Origin: M0108 sp937862735
GTDB taxonomy: Bacteria > Pseudomonadota > Gammaproteobacteria > Chromatiales > Chromatiaceae
Assembly (NCBI GenBank): GCA_937862735.1
Contig: CALMDH010000328.1
Coordinates: forward strand, 1 to 64,000
Direction: 5' to 3'
DNA: 64,000 bases
Made by a program: the position numbers and the translations under genes. How positions within the stretch are numbered: position 1 is the stretch's first letter; every line of letters starts with the position of its first letter. The notes below the pieces were generated by a model. It was not told the origin of the DNA and did no database searches. It worked only from the letters and a program-made list of their open reading frames with translations. Below, piece after piece: positions 12,108 through 21,942 of this stretch.

Positions 12108-14114
12108 TCAGCCGGTGGCCAGCAATCCCTTCAGGCCTGCCAGGTGGGCGCTGCCGCGGGCGCGCTTTTCCTCCTCGTTCGCCTTACGGCGGATGTCCCA
12201 GTCCAGGTCGGCTTCGGGCACTTCCTCCAGGAAGCGGCTGGGCTGGGTCTGGACCAGTTCGCCGAAGCGCTTGCGGCGCTGGGCGAGGGTGAAGGTCAGG
12301 CGCTCGCGGGCGCGGGTGATGCCAACGTAGGCCAGGCGCCGCTCCTCCTCGATGCTGTCATCCTCGATGCTGGTGCGGTGGGGCAGGAGTTCCTCCTCCA
12401 TGCCGACCAGGAAGACGTGGGGGAATTCCAGGCCCTTGGCGGCGTGAAGGGTCATGAGGGCGATGCGGTCGCCGCCCGCTTCTTCTTCCTGACGCTCCAG
12501 TACGTCCATCAGGGATAGATGGCTGACGCGGTCCTGGAGGTTCTTGCCCTGGTGGTCGCCCTTGCCCAGGGCCTCCAGCCAGTCGATGAGGCTGTGGACG
12601 TTCTCCAGCCGCCGCTCGGCGACCTGGGGACTGGAGGCGTTCTCCCGCAGCCAGGCGGCGTAGTTCATGCCCTCCACCAGGGCGCGGGCGGCGGCCACCG
12701 GGTCGTGGTCGGCATCCCGGGCGTGCTGGTCCAGCCAGGTGGCGAACTGGGCTAGCCGTTCCCGAGGGCGTTTTTCCAGGTGCTGGCCCAAGCCCAGCTC
12801 GCCGCAGGCCCTGAGCAGGGGCACGCCGCGGTCGTGGGCGTAGGCCGCCAGCTTCTCCAGGGTGCCGGGGCCGATCTCGCGGCGCGGGGTGTTGACGATG
12901 CGCAGAAAGGCGGCGTCGTCCTCCGGGTTGGCGAGCAGGCGCAGATAGGCCATGAGGTCTTTGACCTCGGTGCGGGCGAAGAAGGAGGTGCCCCCGCTAA
13001 GGAAATAGGGGATGTCGTGGGCGCGCAGGGCCTGCTCGAAGAGCCGCGCCTGGTGGTTGCCACGGTACAGGATGGCGAAGTCGCCGTAGTTGGCCTGGTC
13101 GGCGAAGCGGCGGTGGAGGATCTCGGAGACGACCCGCTCGGCCTCCTGACTCTCGTCGCGGCAGGTGATGACTCGCGGGCGCTCGCCCGCGCCGTGGGCG
13201 CACCAGAGGCGCTTCTCGAACAGGTGCGGGTTGTTGGCGATGAGGGCGTTGGCCAGACCGAGGATGCGGCCGCTGGAGCGGTAGTTCTGCTCCAGCATGA
13301 CCACCTTGAGGGTGGGGAAGTCCTCCCGCAGCCGGGCCAGGTTTTCCGGACGGGCGCCGCGCCAGGCATAGATGGACTGGTCATCGTCACCGACCACGGT
13401 CAGGGCGCCGCGGGGACCGACCAGGCGCCGGACCAGTTCGTACTGGGCGCCGTTGGTGTCCTGGTATTCGTCCACCAGGAGGTAGCGGATGCGCCCCTGC
13501 CAGGCTTGGAGCAGGTCTGGCTGTTCGGCGAAGAGGAGCGCCGGCAGGCGGATGAGGTCGTCGAAATCGACGGCGTTGTAGGCGTGGAGGCTGCGCTGGT
13601 AGTCGGCGTAAAGGCCGGCGAGATCGGCCTCGAAGTCGTCCTCGGCCTGGCTCAGGGCCTGGGGAGGCTCGATGAGGGCATTCTTCCAGGCGGAGATGCG
13701 GTTCTGGACCGTGGCGGGGGTCAGGGCGTCGGCCTGGCGTACCGCACGCAGGTGTTCCTTGATGACGGCCTCGGCGTCCTGGGGGTCGAAGAGGGAGAAG
13801 CCGGCCCGCAGCCCGGCACAGTCATAATCCCGGCGCAGCAGGTCCAGGCCCAGGGTGTGGAAGGTGGAAATGCGCAGGCCGCGGGCGTCACGGCCCTTTA
13901 GCAGGCGGCCGACCCGTTCCTTCATCTCCCGCGCCGCCTTGTTGGTGAAGGTGACGGCGGCGATATGGCGCGGCGCCAGGCCGCATTCCCCCACCAGGTG
14001 GGCGATCTTGCGCGCGATGACCCGGGTCTTGCCGGAGCCGGCGCCGGCCAGGACCAGCAGCGGGCCACCCAGGTAGCGCACGGCTTCGAGTTGGCGGGGG
14101 TTGAGGTCCTTCAC
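12108..14114 (-). CDS. rep: ATP-dependent DNA helicase Rep (UvrD family)
   Basis: About 668 residues from the GTG at 14114 (VKDLNPRQLEAVRYL), which aligns with the start of E. coli Rep. The same frame stays open to an ATG at 14204, giving a Pro-rich extension that I judge unlikely. SF1A motifs are visible: AGAGSGKTR (I), AAVTFTNKAAREM (Ia), DEYQDTNGAQY (II), GDDDQSIYAWRGA (III), LEQNYRSS (IV), MTLHAAKGLEFPHVF (V) and VGITRARERL (VI). A 3'-5' helicase that clears protein roadblocks and restarts replication forks. It stands alone on the minus strand, upstream of the tRNA pair. Confidence 0.93.
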   Translation of the reverse strand: MKDLNPRQLEAVRYLGGPLLVLAGAGSGKTRVIARKIAHLVGECGLAPRHIAAVTFTNKAAREMKERVGRLLKGRDARGLRISTFHTLGLDLLRRDYDCAGLRAGFSLFDPQDAEAVIKEHLRAVRQADALTPATVQNRISAWKNALIEPPQALSQAEDDFEADLAGLYADYQRSLHAYNAVDFDDLIRLPALLFAEQPDLLQAWQGRIRYLLVDEYQDTNGAQYELVRRLVGPRGALTVVGDDDQSIYAWRGARPENLARLREDFPTLKVVMLEQNYRSSGRILGLANALIANNPHLFEKRLWCAHGAGERPRVITCRDESQEAERVVSEILHRRFADQANYGDFAILYRGNHQARLFEQALRAHDIPYFLSGGTSFFARTEVKDLMAYLRLLANPEDDAAFLRIVNTPRREIGPGTLEKLAAYAHDRGVPLLRACGELGLGQHLEKRPRERLAQFATWLDQHARDADHDPVAAARALVEGMNYAAWLRENASSPQVAERRLENVHSLIDWLEALGKGDHQGKNLQDRVSHLSLMDVLERQEEEAGGDRIALMTLHAAKGLEFPHVFLVGMEEELLPHRTSIEDDSIEEERRLAYVGITRARERLTFTLAQRRKRFGELVQTQPSRFLEEVPEADLDWDIRRKANEEEKRARGSAHLAGLKGLLATG

Positions 14115-14300
14115 GGGGTTGTGATCAAACGGCGGGGAGGGTGGGGGGTGACGGGTTCGCGCCAGGCTCGGGATGGGAGTGGGCGCGGGTGAGAAAGGCG
14201 GCATTATGCCGGAGGGGTGGTCTCACTGGCTAAGGCGGTTCACAAAGGCCAGGCATTCCCTATCCCGACGTACTAACATAGGCGGACTTACGGAATCTTC

Positions 14301-14654
14301 ATGGCTATGTCGACCCCGATGAAAAGGATCCTGACCGCAACCCTCCTTGGCGCCGTTTCACTGGCGGCCGGGGCGCAATCCGATACCCGACCGGCAATCC
14401 CGATGGAGACGCCGGACCTGCCCCCGGCTGGCTACGCCGGTGAGACGGTGCAGCCGGACGTTACCATCCTGGAGACGGATCGGGGCACGGTTTACGAATA
14501 TCGCATCAATGGTCAGCTTTACATGGTGCGCATCCAGCCGCAGATCGGTCCGCCCTACTTTCTGCTGGACTCGGACGGTGACGGTACCCTGGATGTTCAA
14601 CGGGACCGGGTCTCCGACATCTCCATACCCCAGTGGGTGTTGTTTAGCTGGTAG
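14301..14654 (+). CDS. DUF2782 periplasmic protein
   Basis: 117 residues with a signal peptide (residues about 8-25, ending near AGAQS). The mature part contains VTILETDRGTVYEYRINGQL, YMVRIQPQIGPPY and LLDSDGDGTLD, the DUF2782 signature found beside polA in many gammaproteobacteria. The function is unknown. An alternative ATG lies two codons later at 14307. It is divergent from rep and followed by a strong bidirectional hairpin. Confidence 0.85.
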   Translation: MAMSTPMKRILTATLLGAVSLAAGAQSDTRPAIPMETPDLPPAGYAGETVQPDVTILETDRGTVYEYRINGQLYMVRIQPQIGPPYFLLDSDGDGTLDVQRDRVSDISIPQWVLFSW

Positions 14655-14684
14655 GGCGGCGAAAGCGGCAACCGGGCAATAAAA

Positions 14685-14717
14685 AACCCCGCCGTTCAGG
14701 GGAGGAGCGGCGGGGTT
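14685..14717. terminator. Bidirectional rho-independent terminator
   Basis: Ten-base stem AACCCCGCCG (14685-14694) / CGGCGGGGTT (14708-14717), flanked by six A on the left and AAA on the right. It can end the DUF2782 transcript and, with its T-tract on the minus strand, the convergent argE/polA side. Confidence 0.75.
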
Positions 14718-14989
14718 AAATCGCGTCCCCGGTGGGGAGCCGGGGACCCGATCGCCGGGGGGAGGGAGTGGCGACCGGGTCGTGTCAACGCTTACACCCT
14801 AAGAGGGGTGAAGCTGGTAAAAGTTCACCGTGCCGGTAGGAAATTTTTGCGGTCCGTTCGGTCTGGGCTGGCGATGATGCTGTCATTGGGGCGCGATGCT
14901 GTTCCTGGGGTGGCATGACCGCTGGCCGCAACAGCCAGCCGGGAACGAAAAGCAGACGGCGGTGGCCGTCAGGGGATGTCCGCCAGGGC
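14718..14989. other. Intergenic region with two further hairpins
   Basis: GTCCCCGG/CCGGGGAC (about 14725-14747) and CCCGATCGCC/GGCGACCGGG (about 14748-14780) form two consecutive GC-rich stems after the terminator, with no T-tract. No gene is seen in the remainder. Confidence 0.5.
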
Positions 14990-16147
14990 TTAGCCCGGGA
15001 GACAAAAGCGGCGGATCAGGGCGCGCAACAGGTCCAGGGTCGGCGGAATGCTGGCGACCTCCAGATATTCATCCGGCTGATGGGCCTGGGCCAGGTTGCC
15101 GGGGCCAAGGATGACCGTCTCCAGGCCGAGCTGATTGAGGAAGGGCGCCTCGGTGCCAAAGCCGACGGCCTCGGCGGCGTGGCCGGTGAGGGCCTCGCTG
15201 GCCTGGACGATGGCGGCAGTGGCGGGGGTCTCCGCCGGGGGGATGGCCTCGAAGAGGGGCGTCACCTGCCAGCCCAGGCCGCGGCGCTCCGCCACCCGGG
15301 CCACCCGCGCCGCCAACTGGGTACGTAAGTCATCGACGCTCAGGCCGGGCAGGACGCGCAGGTCCAGCAGCAGTTCGCAGTCCCCGCAGATGCGGTTGGG
15401 GTTGTCGCCCCCATGGATGTGGCCCAGGTTGATGGTCGGCACCGGCACGGCGAAGGCGGGGTGGCGGTGGCGCTCCTGCAGATCCCGGCGCCAGGCCAGG
15501 ATTTCCCCCATGACCTCCTGCATCCCTTCCAGGGCCGAGTTGCCCAGGGAGGGGTCGCTGGCGTGGCCGGGCTGGCCGACCAGACGCACCGCCTCGTTCA
15601 TCACCCCCTTGTGCAGCCGCACCGGGCGCAGGGACGTGGGCTCGCCGATAACGGCATGGCGTCCCAGGGGGCGGCCGGCCTGGACCAGGGCGCGGGCGCC
15701 GCTCATGGAGGATTCCTCGTCCGCCGTTGCCAGTATGGTCAGGGGATGCTGCAGATCCTGCGCCTTCAGCCCCCGCGCCGCCTCCAGGGCCAGGGCGAGA
15801 AAGGACTTCATGTCGCTGGTGCCCAGGCCGTAGAGCTTGCCGTTGTCCTCGGTGATGGCGAAGGGGTCGCGGGTCCAGCGGCCGGCGTCGTAGGGGACCG
15901 TATCCGTGTGACCGGACAGGACCAGGCCCCCTCGCCCCGTGCCCAGGGTGGCGATGAGGTTGGCCTTGTCCGGCTGGTCGGGCAGTTCCAGGATCTCCAC
16001 CCGGTAACCGGCGCCCGCCAGCCATTCCGCCAGGCGATCGATGAGGTGGCGATTGCCCATGTTCAGCTCGGGCTTGACGCTGCTCACCGTGGGCAGAGCG
16101 ATCAGGTCCTCCAGCATGGCGCGGAGTTTGGGGGGGTGGTGGTGCAT
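14990..16147 (-). CDS. argE: Acetylornithine deacetylase (M20 family)
   Basis: 385 residues, the usual ArgE length. Visible M20 metal-site motifs: LSGHTDTVP, GLGTSDMKSFLAL with the bridging Asp, ATADEESSMSGA with the catalytic Glu pair, and a C-terminal AQAHQPDEYLE carrying the last His ligand. A dimerisation domain sits in the middle (GHASDPSLGNSA, GGDNPNRICG). It hydrolyses N-acetylornithine to ornithine in arginine synthesis; related desuccinylases share the fold, so substrate assignment rests on overall similarity. It lies downstream of polA on the same strand, with a 113-nt gap. Confidence 0.88.
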   Translation of the reverse strand: MHHHPPKLRAMLEDLIALPTVSSVKPELNMGNRHLIDRLAEWLAGAGYRVEILELPDQPDKANLIATLGTGRGGLVLSGHTDTVPYDAGRWTRDPFAITEDNGKLYGLGTSDMKSFLALALEAARGLKAQDLQHPLTILATADEESSMSGARALVQAGRPLGRHAVIGEPTSLRPVRLHKGVMNEAVRLVGQPGHASDPSLGNSALEGMQEVMGEILAWRRDLQERHRHPAFAVPVPTINLGHIHGGDNPNRICGDCELLLDLRVLPGLSVDDLRTQLAARVARVAERRGLGWQVTPLFEAIPPAETPATAAIVQASEALTGHAAEAVGFGTEAPFLNQLGLETVILGPGNLAQAHQPDEYLEVASIPPTLDLLRALIRRFCLPG

Positions 16148-16260
16148 CGTGGCTCTCCCGCATCACCCAGGGCAGGGCTGTTGGCTTGGAATCAAGGTGG
16201 CGGACGGGTTCCGCGCTCCGTCCATGGTCTGCAGCAGCGCTGGCCCGTGGGGGTCAGACG

Positions 16261-19026
16261 TCAATGCGCCTCTTCCCAGTTATCGCCCACGCCGATCTCG
16301 ACCAGCAGGGGCACGGCCAGCTCGCCGGCGGACTCCATGGCAGCGCGGATGCGGGGTTTGGCCTCCGCCACCGCGTCCTCCTCCACCTCGAAGACCAGTT
16401 CGTCATGGACCTGCATGATCATGCGCACCGGTGGGCGTTCGGTCTGAATCCAGGCGTCGGCGGAGATCATGGCGCGCTTGATGATATCGGCGGCGCTGCC
16501 TTGCATGGGGGCGTTGATGGCGGTGCGCTCGGCGCCGGCACGGCGGGCCTGGTTGGGGTGGTCGATGTCCGGCAGGTGCAGACGGCGGCCGAAGAGGGTC
16601 TCGACATACTTGTCCCTTCGCGCTTGCTGGCGGGTACGCTCCATGAAGTCCTTCACCCCGGTGTAGCGCTGGAAATAGAGGTCCACGTAGGCCTGGGCAT
16701 CACCGCGCTCGACGCCTAACTGCCTGGCCAGGCCGAAGGCGGACATGCCGTAGATGAGGCCGAAGTTGATGGCCTTGGCGGAGCGGCGCTGCTCGGGGCT
16801 GACCTGGTCCAGCGCAAGGCCCCAGACCTCGGCGGCGGTGGCGGTGTGGATGTCCTGGCCGGCAGCAAAGGCCGCCAGCAGGCGCTCGTCCCCGGAGAGG
16901 TGGGCCATGATGCGCAGCTCGATCTGGGAGTAGTCGGCGGCGACCAGCTTGCAGCCCGGGTCGGCGATGAAGGCCAGGCGGATGCGTCGCCCGTCCTCGC
17001 TGCGGATGGGGATGTTCTGCAGGTTGGGGTCCGAGGAGGACAGGCGCCCGGTGGCGGCCACCGCCTGATGATAAGAGGTGTGGACCCGCCCAGTGAGGGG
17101 GCTGACCATTTGCGGCAGCTTGTCGGTGTAGGTGGACTTGAGTTTGGCCAGGCCGCGGTGTTCGAGGATGAGGCGCGGCAGCTCGTGGCCGGCGTCGGCC
17201 AGTTGCTGCAGGACGGACTCGGCGGTGGAGGGCGCCCCCTTGGGGGTCTTCTCCAGCACCGGCAGGCCCTGCTCGGCGAAGAAGATCTCACCGATCTGCT
17301 TGGGGGAGCCCAGGTTGAAGGGTCGTCCGGCGACGCGGTAGGCGTCCTCCTCCAGGCGGGCGAGACGCTTGGTCAGGTCGCGGCTCTGGTCCACCAGGCG
17401 CTCACGGTCGATGCGCACCCCCTGGCGCTCCAGGCGTGACAGCACCGGCACCAGGGGGATCTCGATCTCGCGGTAGAGGCGGGCTAGGCCGGGGAGCTGC
17501 TCCAGTCGGGGGGCGAAGGCCCGGTGCAGGCGCAGGGTGACCTCGGCGTCCTCGGCGGCGTAGGGGCCGGCCTGTTCGATGGGGATCTGGTCGAAGGTCA
17601 ACTGGCCGGCGCCCTTGCCGGCGATATCCTCGAAGTGGATGGTGCGGTGGCCCAGGTACTTGAGGGCCAGGCTGTCTATGTCGTGGCGGCTGGCGGTGCT
17701 GTCGAGGACGTAGGACTCCAGCATGGTGTCCTGGGCGATGCCGCGCAGCTCGATGCCATGGTTGGCCAGCACGCTCATGTCGTACTTGAGGTTGTGACCG
17801 GCCTTGGGCCTGGCTGGGTCCTCCAGCAGGGGTTGCAGTCGCGCCAGCACCGCCTCCCGGTCCAATTGGGCCGGGGCGCCGAGGTAGCCATGGGCCAGGG
17901 GGACATAGGCCGCCGTGCCAGGTTCGACGGCGAAGGACAGGCCGACGATGCGCGCCTGGATGTAGTCCAGGCTGGTGGTCTCGGTGTCGAGGACGAAGAG
18001 TTCGGCCGCCGCCAGGCGGGCCAGCCAGGCGTCCAGGTGGGTCTGGTCGAGGATGATTTCGTAGCCGTCCTGGGCCTGAGGCCCTTGGGTAGCGGCATTG
18101 GTTTCCTGGATCGCGGCAGCTCCAGTCGGGGCCTTGTCTGTGTTGGCTGACCCTGATCCTGATTTGGTGTCGGTGCCTTCCAGGCTCTCCAGCAGTCGGC
18201 GCGACTCGATGCGCAGATACCAGCCCCGCAGGGTCTCCAGGTCGGGGGCGGCAGGCTTCAGGTCCGACAACTCCAGTCCCAGGTCCAGGTCCAGCCGGAT
18301 ACTGGTCAACTGGCGGGACAGTGGTAGCCGATCCAGGCTCTGGCGCAGGTTCTCGCCCACCTCGCCCTTGATCTGGGCGGCGTGGGCGATTACGCCGGCC
18401 AGATCGCCGTATTCCTGAAGCCACTTGACGGCGGTCTTGGGGCCGCAGCCAGACACGCCGGGGATATTGTCGACACTGTCGCCGACCAGGGTCAGGTAAT
18501 CGACGATACGCTCCGGTGGCACGCCGAATTTGGCGATGACCCCTTCCCGGTCCAGGCGCTCGTCGCTCATGGTGTTGATGAGGGTGACATGCTCGGCCAC
18601 CAGTTGCGCCAGGTCCTTGTCGCCGGTGGAGATGAGGGTCGCCAGGCCTTGGGCGGCGGCGCGGGTCGCCAGGGTGCCGATGACGTCGTCGGCCTCGACC
18701 TCCGGCACCGCCAGCAGGGGTAGGCCCAAGGCGCGGACGACGGCATGGAGGGGCTCGATCTGCTCCCGCAGGTCGTCCGGCAGAGGCGGGCGATGGGATT
18801 TGTACTCGGGGTAGAGATCGTCGCGGAAGGTCTTGCCCGGGGCGTCGAAGACCACCGCCATCAGGTCCGGCTGGTAGTCCTCCCGCAGCTTGCGCAGCAT
18901 GTTGATCACGCCCACCAGGGCGCCGGTGGCCTCCCCTTTGGAATTGGTCAGCTTGGGTAGGGCGTGGTAGGCGCGGAAGAGGTAGGAGGAGGCGTCGACG
19001 AGGACCAGGGGAAAGGGCTTGGCCAT
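16261..19026 (-). CDS. polA: DNA polymerase I
   Basis: 921 residues, a full three-domain Pol I. The N-terminal 5' nuclease (residues 1-290) includes DASSYLFRAYHAL, EADDVIG and GDSVDNIPGV. The 3'-5' exonuclease (about 325-520) keeps VLDTETTSLD, GHNLKYDMSVL and YAAEDAE, so proofreading is probably active. The polymerase has motif A VAADYSQIELRIMAHLSG, motif B RRSAKAINFGLIYGMS and motif C QVHDELVFEVEE. It fills gaps in repair and removes Okazaki primers. ATG start at 19026 with GGTGGAGG-like sequence a few bases upstream on the coding strand is less clear. Confidence 0.97.
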   Translation of the reverse strand: MAKPFPLVLVDASSYLFRAYHALPKLTNSKGEATGALVGVINMLRKLREDYQPDLMAVVFDAPGKTFRDDLYPEYKSHRPPLPDDLREQIEPLHAVVRALGLPLLAVPEVEADDVIGTLATRAAAQGLATLISTGDKDLAQLVAEHVTLINTMSDERLDREGVIAKFGVPPERIVDYLTLVGDSVDNIPGVSGCGPKTAVKWLQEYGDLAGVIAHAAQIKGEVGENLRQSLDRLPLSRQLTSIRLDLDLGLELSDLKPAAPDLETLRGWYLRIESRRLLESLEGTDTKSGSGSANTDKAPTGAAAIQETNAATQGPQAQDGYEIILDQTHLDAWLARLAAAELFVLDTETTSLDYIQARIVGLSFAVEPGTAAYVPLAHGYLGAPAQLDREAVLARLQPLLEDPARPKAGHNLKYDMSVLANHGIELRGIAQDTMLESYVLDSTASRHDIDSLALKYLGHRTIHFEDIAGKGAGQLTFDQIPIEQAGPYAAEDAEVTLRLHRAFAPRLEQLPGLARLYREIEIPLVPVLSRLERQGVRIDRERLVDQSRDLTKRLARLEEDAYRVAGRPFNLGSPKQIGEIFFAEQGLPVLEKTPKGAPSTAESVLQQLADAGHELPRLILEHRGLAKLKSTYTDKLPQMVSPLTGRVHTSYHQAVAATGRLSSSDPNLQNIPIRSEDGRRIRLAFIADPGCKLVAADYSQIELRIMAHLSGDERLLAAFAAGQDIHTATAAEVWGLALDQVSPEQRRSAKAINFGLIYGMSAFGLARQLGVERGDAQAYVDLYFQRYTGVKDFMERTRQQARRDKYVETLFGRRLHLPDIDHPNQARRAGAERTAINAPMQGSAADIIKRAMISADAWIQTERPPVRMIMQVHDELVFEVEEDAVAEAKPRIRAAMESAGELAVPLLVEIGVGDNWEEAH

Positions 19027-19258
19027 GGTGGAGGTTCTGGGGTGAATGGCGGCGCCACCCGGTCAGGACCCAAGTGGCGGCATGAAGTGGCGGGATTAGG
19101 CAGTCAGGAGATCGATCCGCTAATCCACTTTAGCGTAAGGCGAGTCTAAATAGCTATAAACAATAAGTTACCTTTAAGATGTTCATAAAGGTATTGGTGA
19201 AACGAATGATGAGTTCGCACCAGGAGCCCGTTGGCGGAGACGGGATTCGCGCCGGCCA

Positions 19259-19702
19259 TCAGCCTAGCTGGAGTAGCAGCGGGGCGATCTCGCGATAGAC
19301 CAGGGGCAGGGGTGCCTTGCGTCCCAGGGTGAGGATGCGGGTGCCACTGGGGTAGACGAGGTGGTAGGTCTGGGATAGGTGCAGCTCATCGTCCCCCTCC
19401 AGCAAGGCCATCAGGGCCGCGTAGGGTCGGCGGTCGCCGTCGCCGATGGCCAGTTCCACCTCCTGGATACGCAGCCAGCCTTCGCTCAGGGCCAGGGTCG
19501 GCGCCTCCGCGTGGCTGTTGCCGAGGAAGAGGGGGTAGAGAAATTCCTTGAGCTCGTTGTTGAGCAGCAAACCAATCTGCCCCTCGCCATAAAGCCAGAT
19601 CAGACCGCGAGGGTCCTCGGCATCCTTTTCATGCGCCCCGAACGCCGTCGCCCAGCCGGGGAAATAAGCGGTGTAGCGGCGTACGCGGCGTTCAGTCGGC
19701 AT
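19259..19702 (-). CDS. Conserved-looking hypothetical protein
   Basis: 147 residues. The ATG at 19702 (MPTERRVRRY) has AAGGGGGA about 8 nt upstream; the frame is open 19 codons further without a site. No domain is recognised. The protein is soluble, with TAYFPGWATAFGAHEKDAED near the start and several hydrophobic strands (GLIWLYGEGQIGLLL), perhaps an alpha/beta fold. It lies upstream of polA on the same strand with a 230-nt gap holding no gene. Confidence 0.6.
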   Translation of the reverse strand: MPTERRVRRYTAYFPGWATAFGAHEKDAEDPRGLIWLYGEGQIGLLLNNELKEFLYPLFLGNSHAEAPTLALSEGWLRIQEVELAIGDGDRRPYAALMALLEGDDELHLSQTYHLVYPSGTRILTLGRKAPLPLVYREIAPLLLQLG

Positions 19703-20196
19703 GGCGGTCCCCCTTGGTCTGTTTATCCGGATACTACCCGAACGGGGGCGGTTGGTCATGCGCTGTTTGGTGGGTGTTTGGAGGGGATGCGGCCTTTTGG
19801 CTGCGCGGCCATTTCTGCCGCACCGGCGGCCGTGGGGCCTTGGCCGGTCCTGGTCGGCAAATTGTCCACTGCACCATTATGGCCTATGCTCTCAAGGAGG
19901 CTCTCCGGCTTGGCTTCTGCATGTGCTCCTCCGCAAATTGCGGCGCGTTTGCGTACGTCAAAGCGGTCAAATTTCCCGTAGGACGAGCCAACTCGATCAA
20001 TTCTTGACCAATTTGCCCTACGTTGCCATAAATCGGACAGGCTCCCAGGCGGAGGGATATTCCATCCGTCCCAAACTCAATCCCAATCCCGTACCCAGTC
20101 CCAGGCTTAGCACCAGCCCCAGTCAGCATTCGAGTCTTAGCCACAGACCCTCGTTGTTCCACCACCGCCACGCCCTCAACCCTGCCATTTCTCACC
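19703..20196. other. Intergenic region, no gene seen
   Basis: About 490 bases. Composition shifts from GC-rich to more balanced near 19900-20100, and a run of AATCCC/CCAGTCCCAG-like degenerate hexamers occurs at about 20075-20130. A small open frame at 19714-20007 is Trp/Cys-rich and unconvincing. Confidence 0.4.
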
Positions 20197-20853
20197 ATGA
20201 CCGCCACTCCCGCCATGAACGTGATGACCCGGCTCAAGCAGGCCACGGCTGCCCTGCACGCCGACGTCGAGTCCCTGCCGCGGATGCGCCGCCTGGTCGA
20301 TCCGGAACTCACCCGGGAGGAATATCAGGATCTGCTGCGGCGCTTCTACCGGGCCAATCAGGTCTGCGAGCGCCACCTGTTGGCCCGAGCCGCCGTCTGG
20401 GAGTCGCGGGTTCTGGATTGGTCGAGTCGCTTGGGTAAGACCGCCTGGCTGGAGGAGGACCTGCAACGGCTCGATCCGGACTGGCGGCCATCCGCCCCTG
20501 AGGTCCCGTTGGCAGGGGCCAGGTTCCCCTCCCCGGCCAGTCCTGATGATCTAGCCCCTCCGCCCTACGCGGGCGAGGGCTTTGCGCGCGCTGCCGGTTG
20601 TCTGTATGTCTTGGAAGGAGCCACCCTCGGGTCCCGGGTGATCCTGGGGCTGCTGGGCCGGGCCCGGGAGCGGCCGGCCGGGGACGCCACCCGGTTCTTT
20701 CAGGGTTATGGTCCTCTCACCGGCGAGCGCTGGGCCACCTTGGGCCGCGACTTGCAGGCTCATCTGGGCCAGGACGAGGAGGCTTTCAACCAGGCCCTGG
20801 TGGCGGCTAGCGAGACCTATGCCTTCCTTGGGAGTATCTTCGGTGGGCGCTAA
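20197..20853 (+). CDS. Heme oxygenase-like protein
   Basis: 218 residues, typical for bacterial heme oxygenases. LKQATAALHADVE holds the likely proximal His near residue 21, and the distal helix appears as GCLYVLEGATLGSRVI, equivalent to the G-x3-V-x-EGS-x-LG box of BphO proteins. Such enzymes split heme to biliverdin, CO and iron, often for a bacteriophytochrome. No phytochrome gene is nearby. An alternative start is the ATG at 20215. The stop codon TAA falls within the first unit of the dispersed repeat. Confidence 0.78.
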   Translation: MTATPAMNVMTRLKQATAALHADVESLPRMRRLVDPELTREEYQDLLRRFYRANQVCERHLLARAAVWESRVLDWSSRLGKTAWLEEDLQRLDPDWRPSAPEVPLAGARFPSPASPDDLAPPPYAGEGFARAAGCLYVLEGATLGSRVILGLLGRARERPAGDATRFFQGYGPLTGERWATLGRDLQAHLGQDEEAFNQALVAASETYAFLGSIFGGR

Positions 20854-20981
20854 CCGTCATGAGGATGCTGACCTTCCTGTTGAAAAAGGATTATTTTATC
20901 GTGACTTTCACGCTAGCTGGCATGAGGGTGCGCGCCACACCCCCTACAATGAAAGTCTTTGCCAAGACTTTTACGCCAACT
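20851..20981 (+). repeat. Copies A and B: two tandem units of the dispersed repeat
   Basis: Two units with a 63-bp period (internal ATGAGG at 20859 and 20922). Copy A ends GTGACTTTCACGCTAG and runs directly into copy B, which reads CATGAGGGTGCGCGCCACACC and ends ACTTTTACGCCAAC. Both frames stay open across the units, giving an 84-codon open frame to 21113; I treat this as a by-product until shown otherwise. Confidence 0.65.
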
Positions 20982-21112
20982 CCTTTTTTTACCTCGCGAG
21001 GTCAGCGGATGCTTCTGTCCGATGAGCGGCTCAAACAGCAAGCGGAAAAGGCCGGTTGTACCTTGGCGGGTATGAACGCTGCGGCATTCCTTGAGCTTCA
21101 GGTGAACCACTG

Positions 21113-21886
21113 ATGAGCGGCAACCCAGGTCAGGCCTCTGAAACGCGGGCGATGAGCGCGCGGACTCACCAACAGGAGATCCGTGACTTGGTGCTGGCGC
21201 GCTACGGCAATCTGGCCCGGGCGAGCCTGCCCCATCGTCTGCGCTTTCACCTCAAGCGCGCCGGCTGGGTCGGGGTGGTGCGGGGTGCCTATCTGGTCAA
21301 GCGGCTGCTGGACATCCTGGTCTCCGGGACCCTGCTGGTGTTGCTGCTGCCGTTCTTCCTGCTTCTCGCCCTGTTGATCCGGATCGAGTCCCCCGGGCCG
21401 GTCCTGTTCAAGCAAACGCGGGTCGGACGCTGGGGGGAATTGTTCACCATCTTCAAGTTTCGCTCCATGTACGCCGATGCCGAGGCCCGTAAGGCCGAAC
21501 TGCTGGCGCGTAACGAGATGCAGGGTGGCGTCCTCTTCAAGATGCGGGACGACCCGCGCGTTACCCGCATCGGCCGCTTCATCCGCAAGACCTCCATCGA
21601 CGAACTGCCCCAACTGTGGAACGTCTTCAAGGGCGACATGTCCCTGGTCGGCCCGCGCCCCCCGGTACCCTCGGAAGTCAACGAGTATTCCCTGGCCGAC
21701 CGTCGCCGGCTCGAGGTCATCCCCGGCATCACCTGCATCTGGCAGGTATCGGGCCGTTCGGAGATCCCCTTCGAGCAACAGGTGGAACTGGATGTGGAAT
21801 ATATCCAATCCCAGTCCGTGTGGATGGATATCAAGCTCCTGCTCAAGACCATCCCCGCCCTGTTGCTCGGCAAGGGGGCTTACTAG
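21113..21886 (+). CDS. Undecaprenyl-phosphate sugar-1-phosphate transferase
   Basis: 257 residues. A membrane hairpin (VKRLLDILVSGTLLVLLLPFF) is followed by the bacterial sugar transferase domain: SPGPVLFKQTRVGR, FTIFKFRSMY, TRIGRFIRKTSIDELPQLWN, GDMSLVGPRPP and PGITCIWQVSGRS. It belongs to the monotopic WbaP/ExoY class and would load the first sugar phosphate on undecaprenyl phosphate to begin repeat-unit assembly. The sugar cannot be read from sequence. It is the first gene of the polysaccharide locus and is followed after 56 nt by a gene that repeats part of the same domain. Confidence 0.93.
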   Translation: MSGNPGQASETRAMSARTHQQEIRDLVLARYGNLARASLPHRLRFHLKRAGWVGVVRGAYLVKRLLDILVSGTLLVLLLPFFLLLALLIRIESPGPVLFKQTRVGRWGELFTIFKFRSMYADAEARKAELLARNEMQGGVLFKMRDDPRVTRIGRFIRKTSIDELPQLWNVFKGDMSLVGPRPPVPSEVNEYSLADRRRLEVIPGITCIWQVSGRSEIPFEQQVELDVEYIQSQSVWMDIKLLLKTIPALLLGKGAY

Positions 21887-21942
21887 CATCACCCCGCCTC
21901 CCCCTGGTGGCCTGAAAGAATACTGACCGGGAGCCTGATCCC

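Noticed and set aside
12093..13901. Long plus-strand open frames opposite rep
   Set aside because: These mirror the GC-rich codon pattern of the helicase gene and have no domain.
20859..21113. 84-codon open frame over the tandem repeats
   Set aside because: Its first half is the repeat itself and the second half has no protein-like pattern; kept only as a repeat observation.
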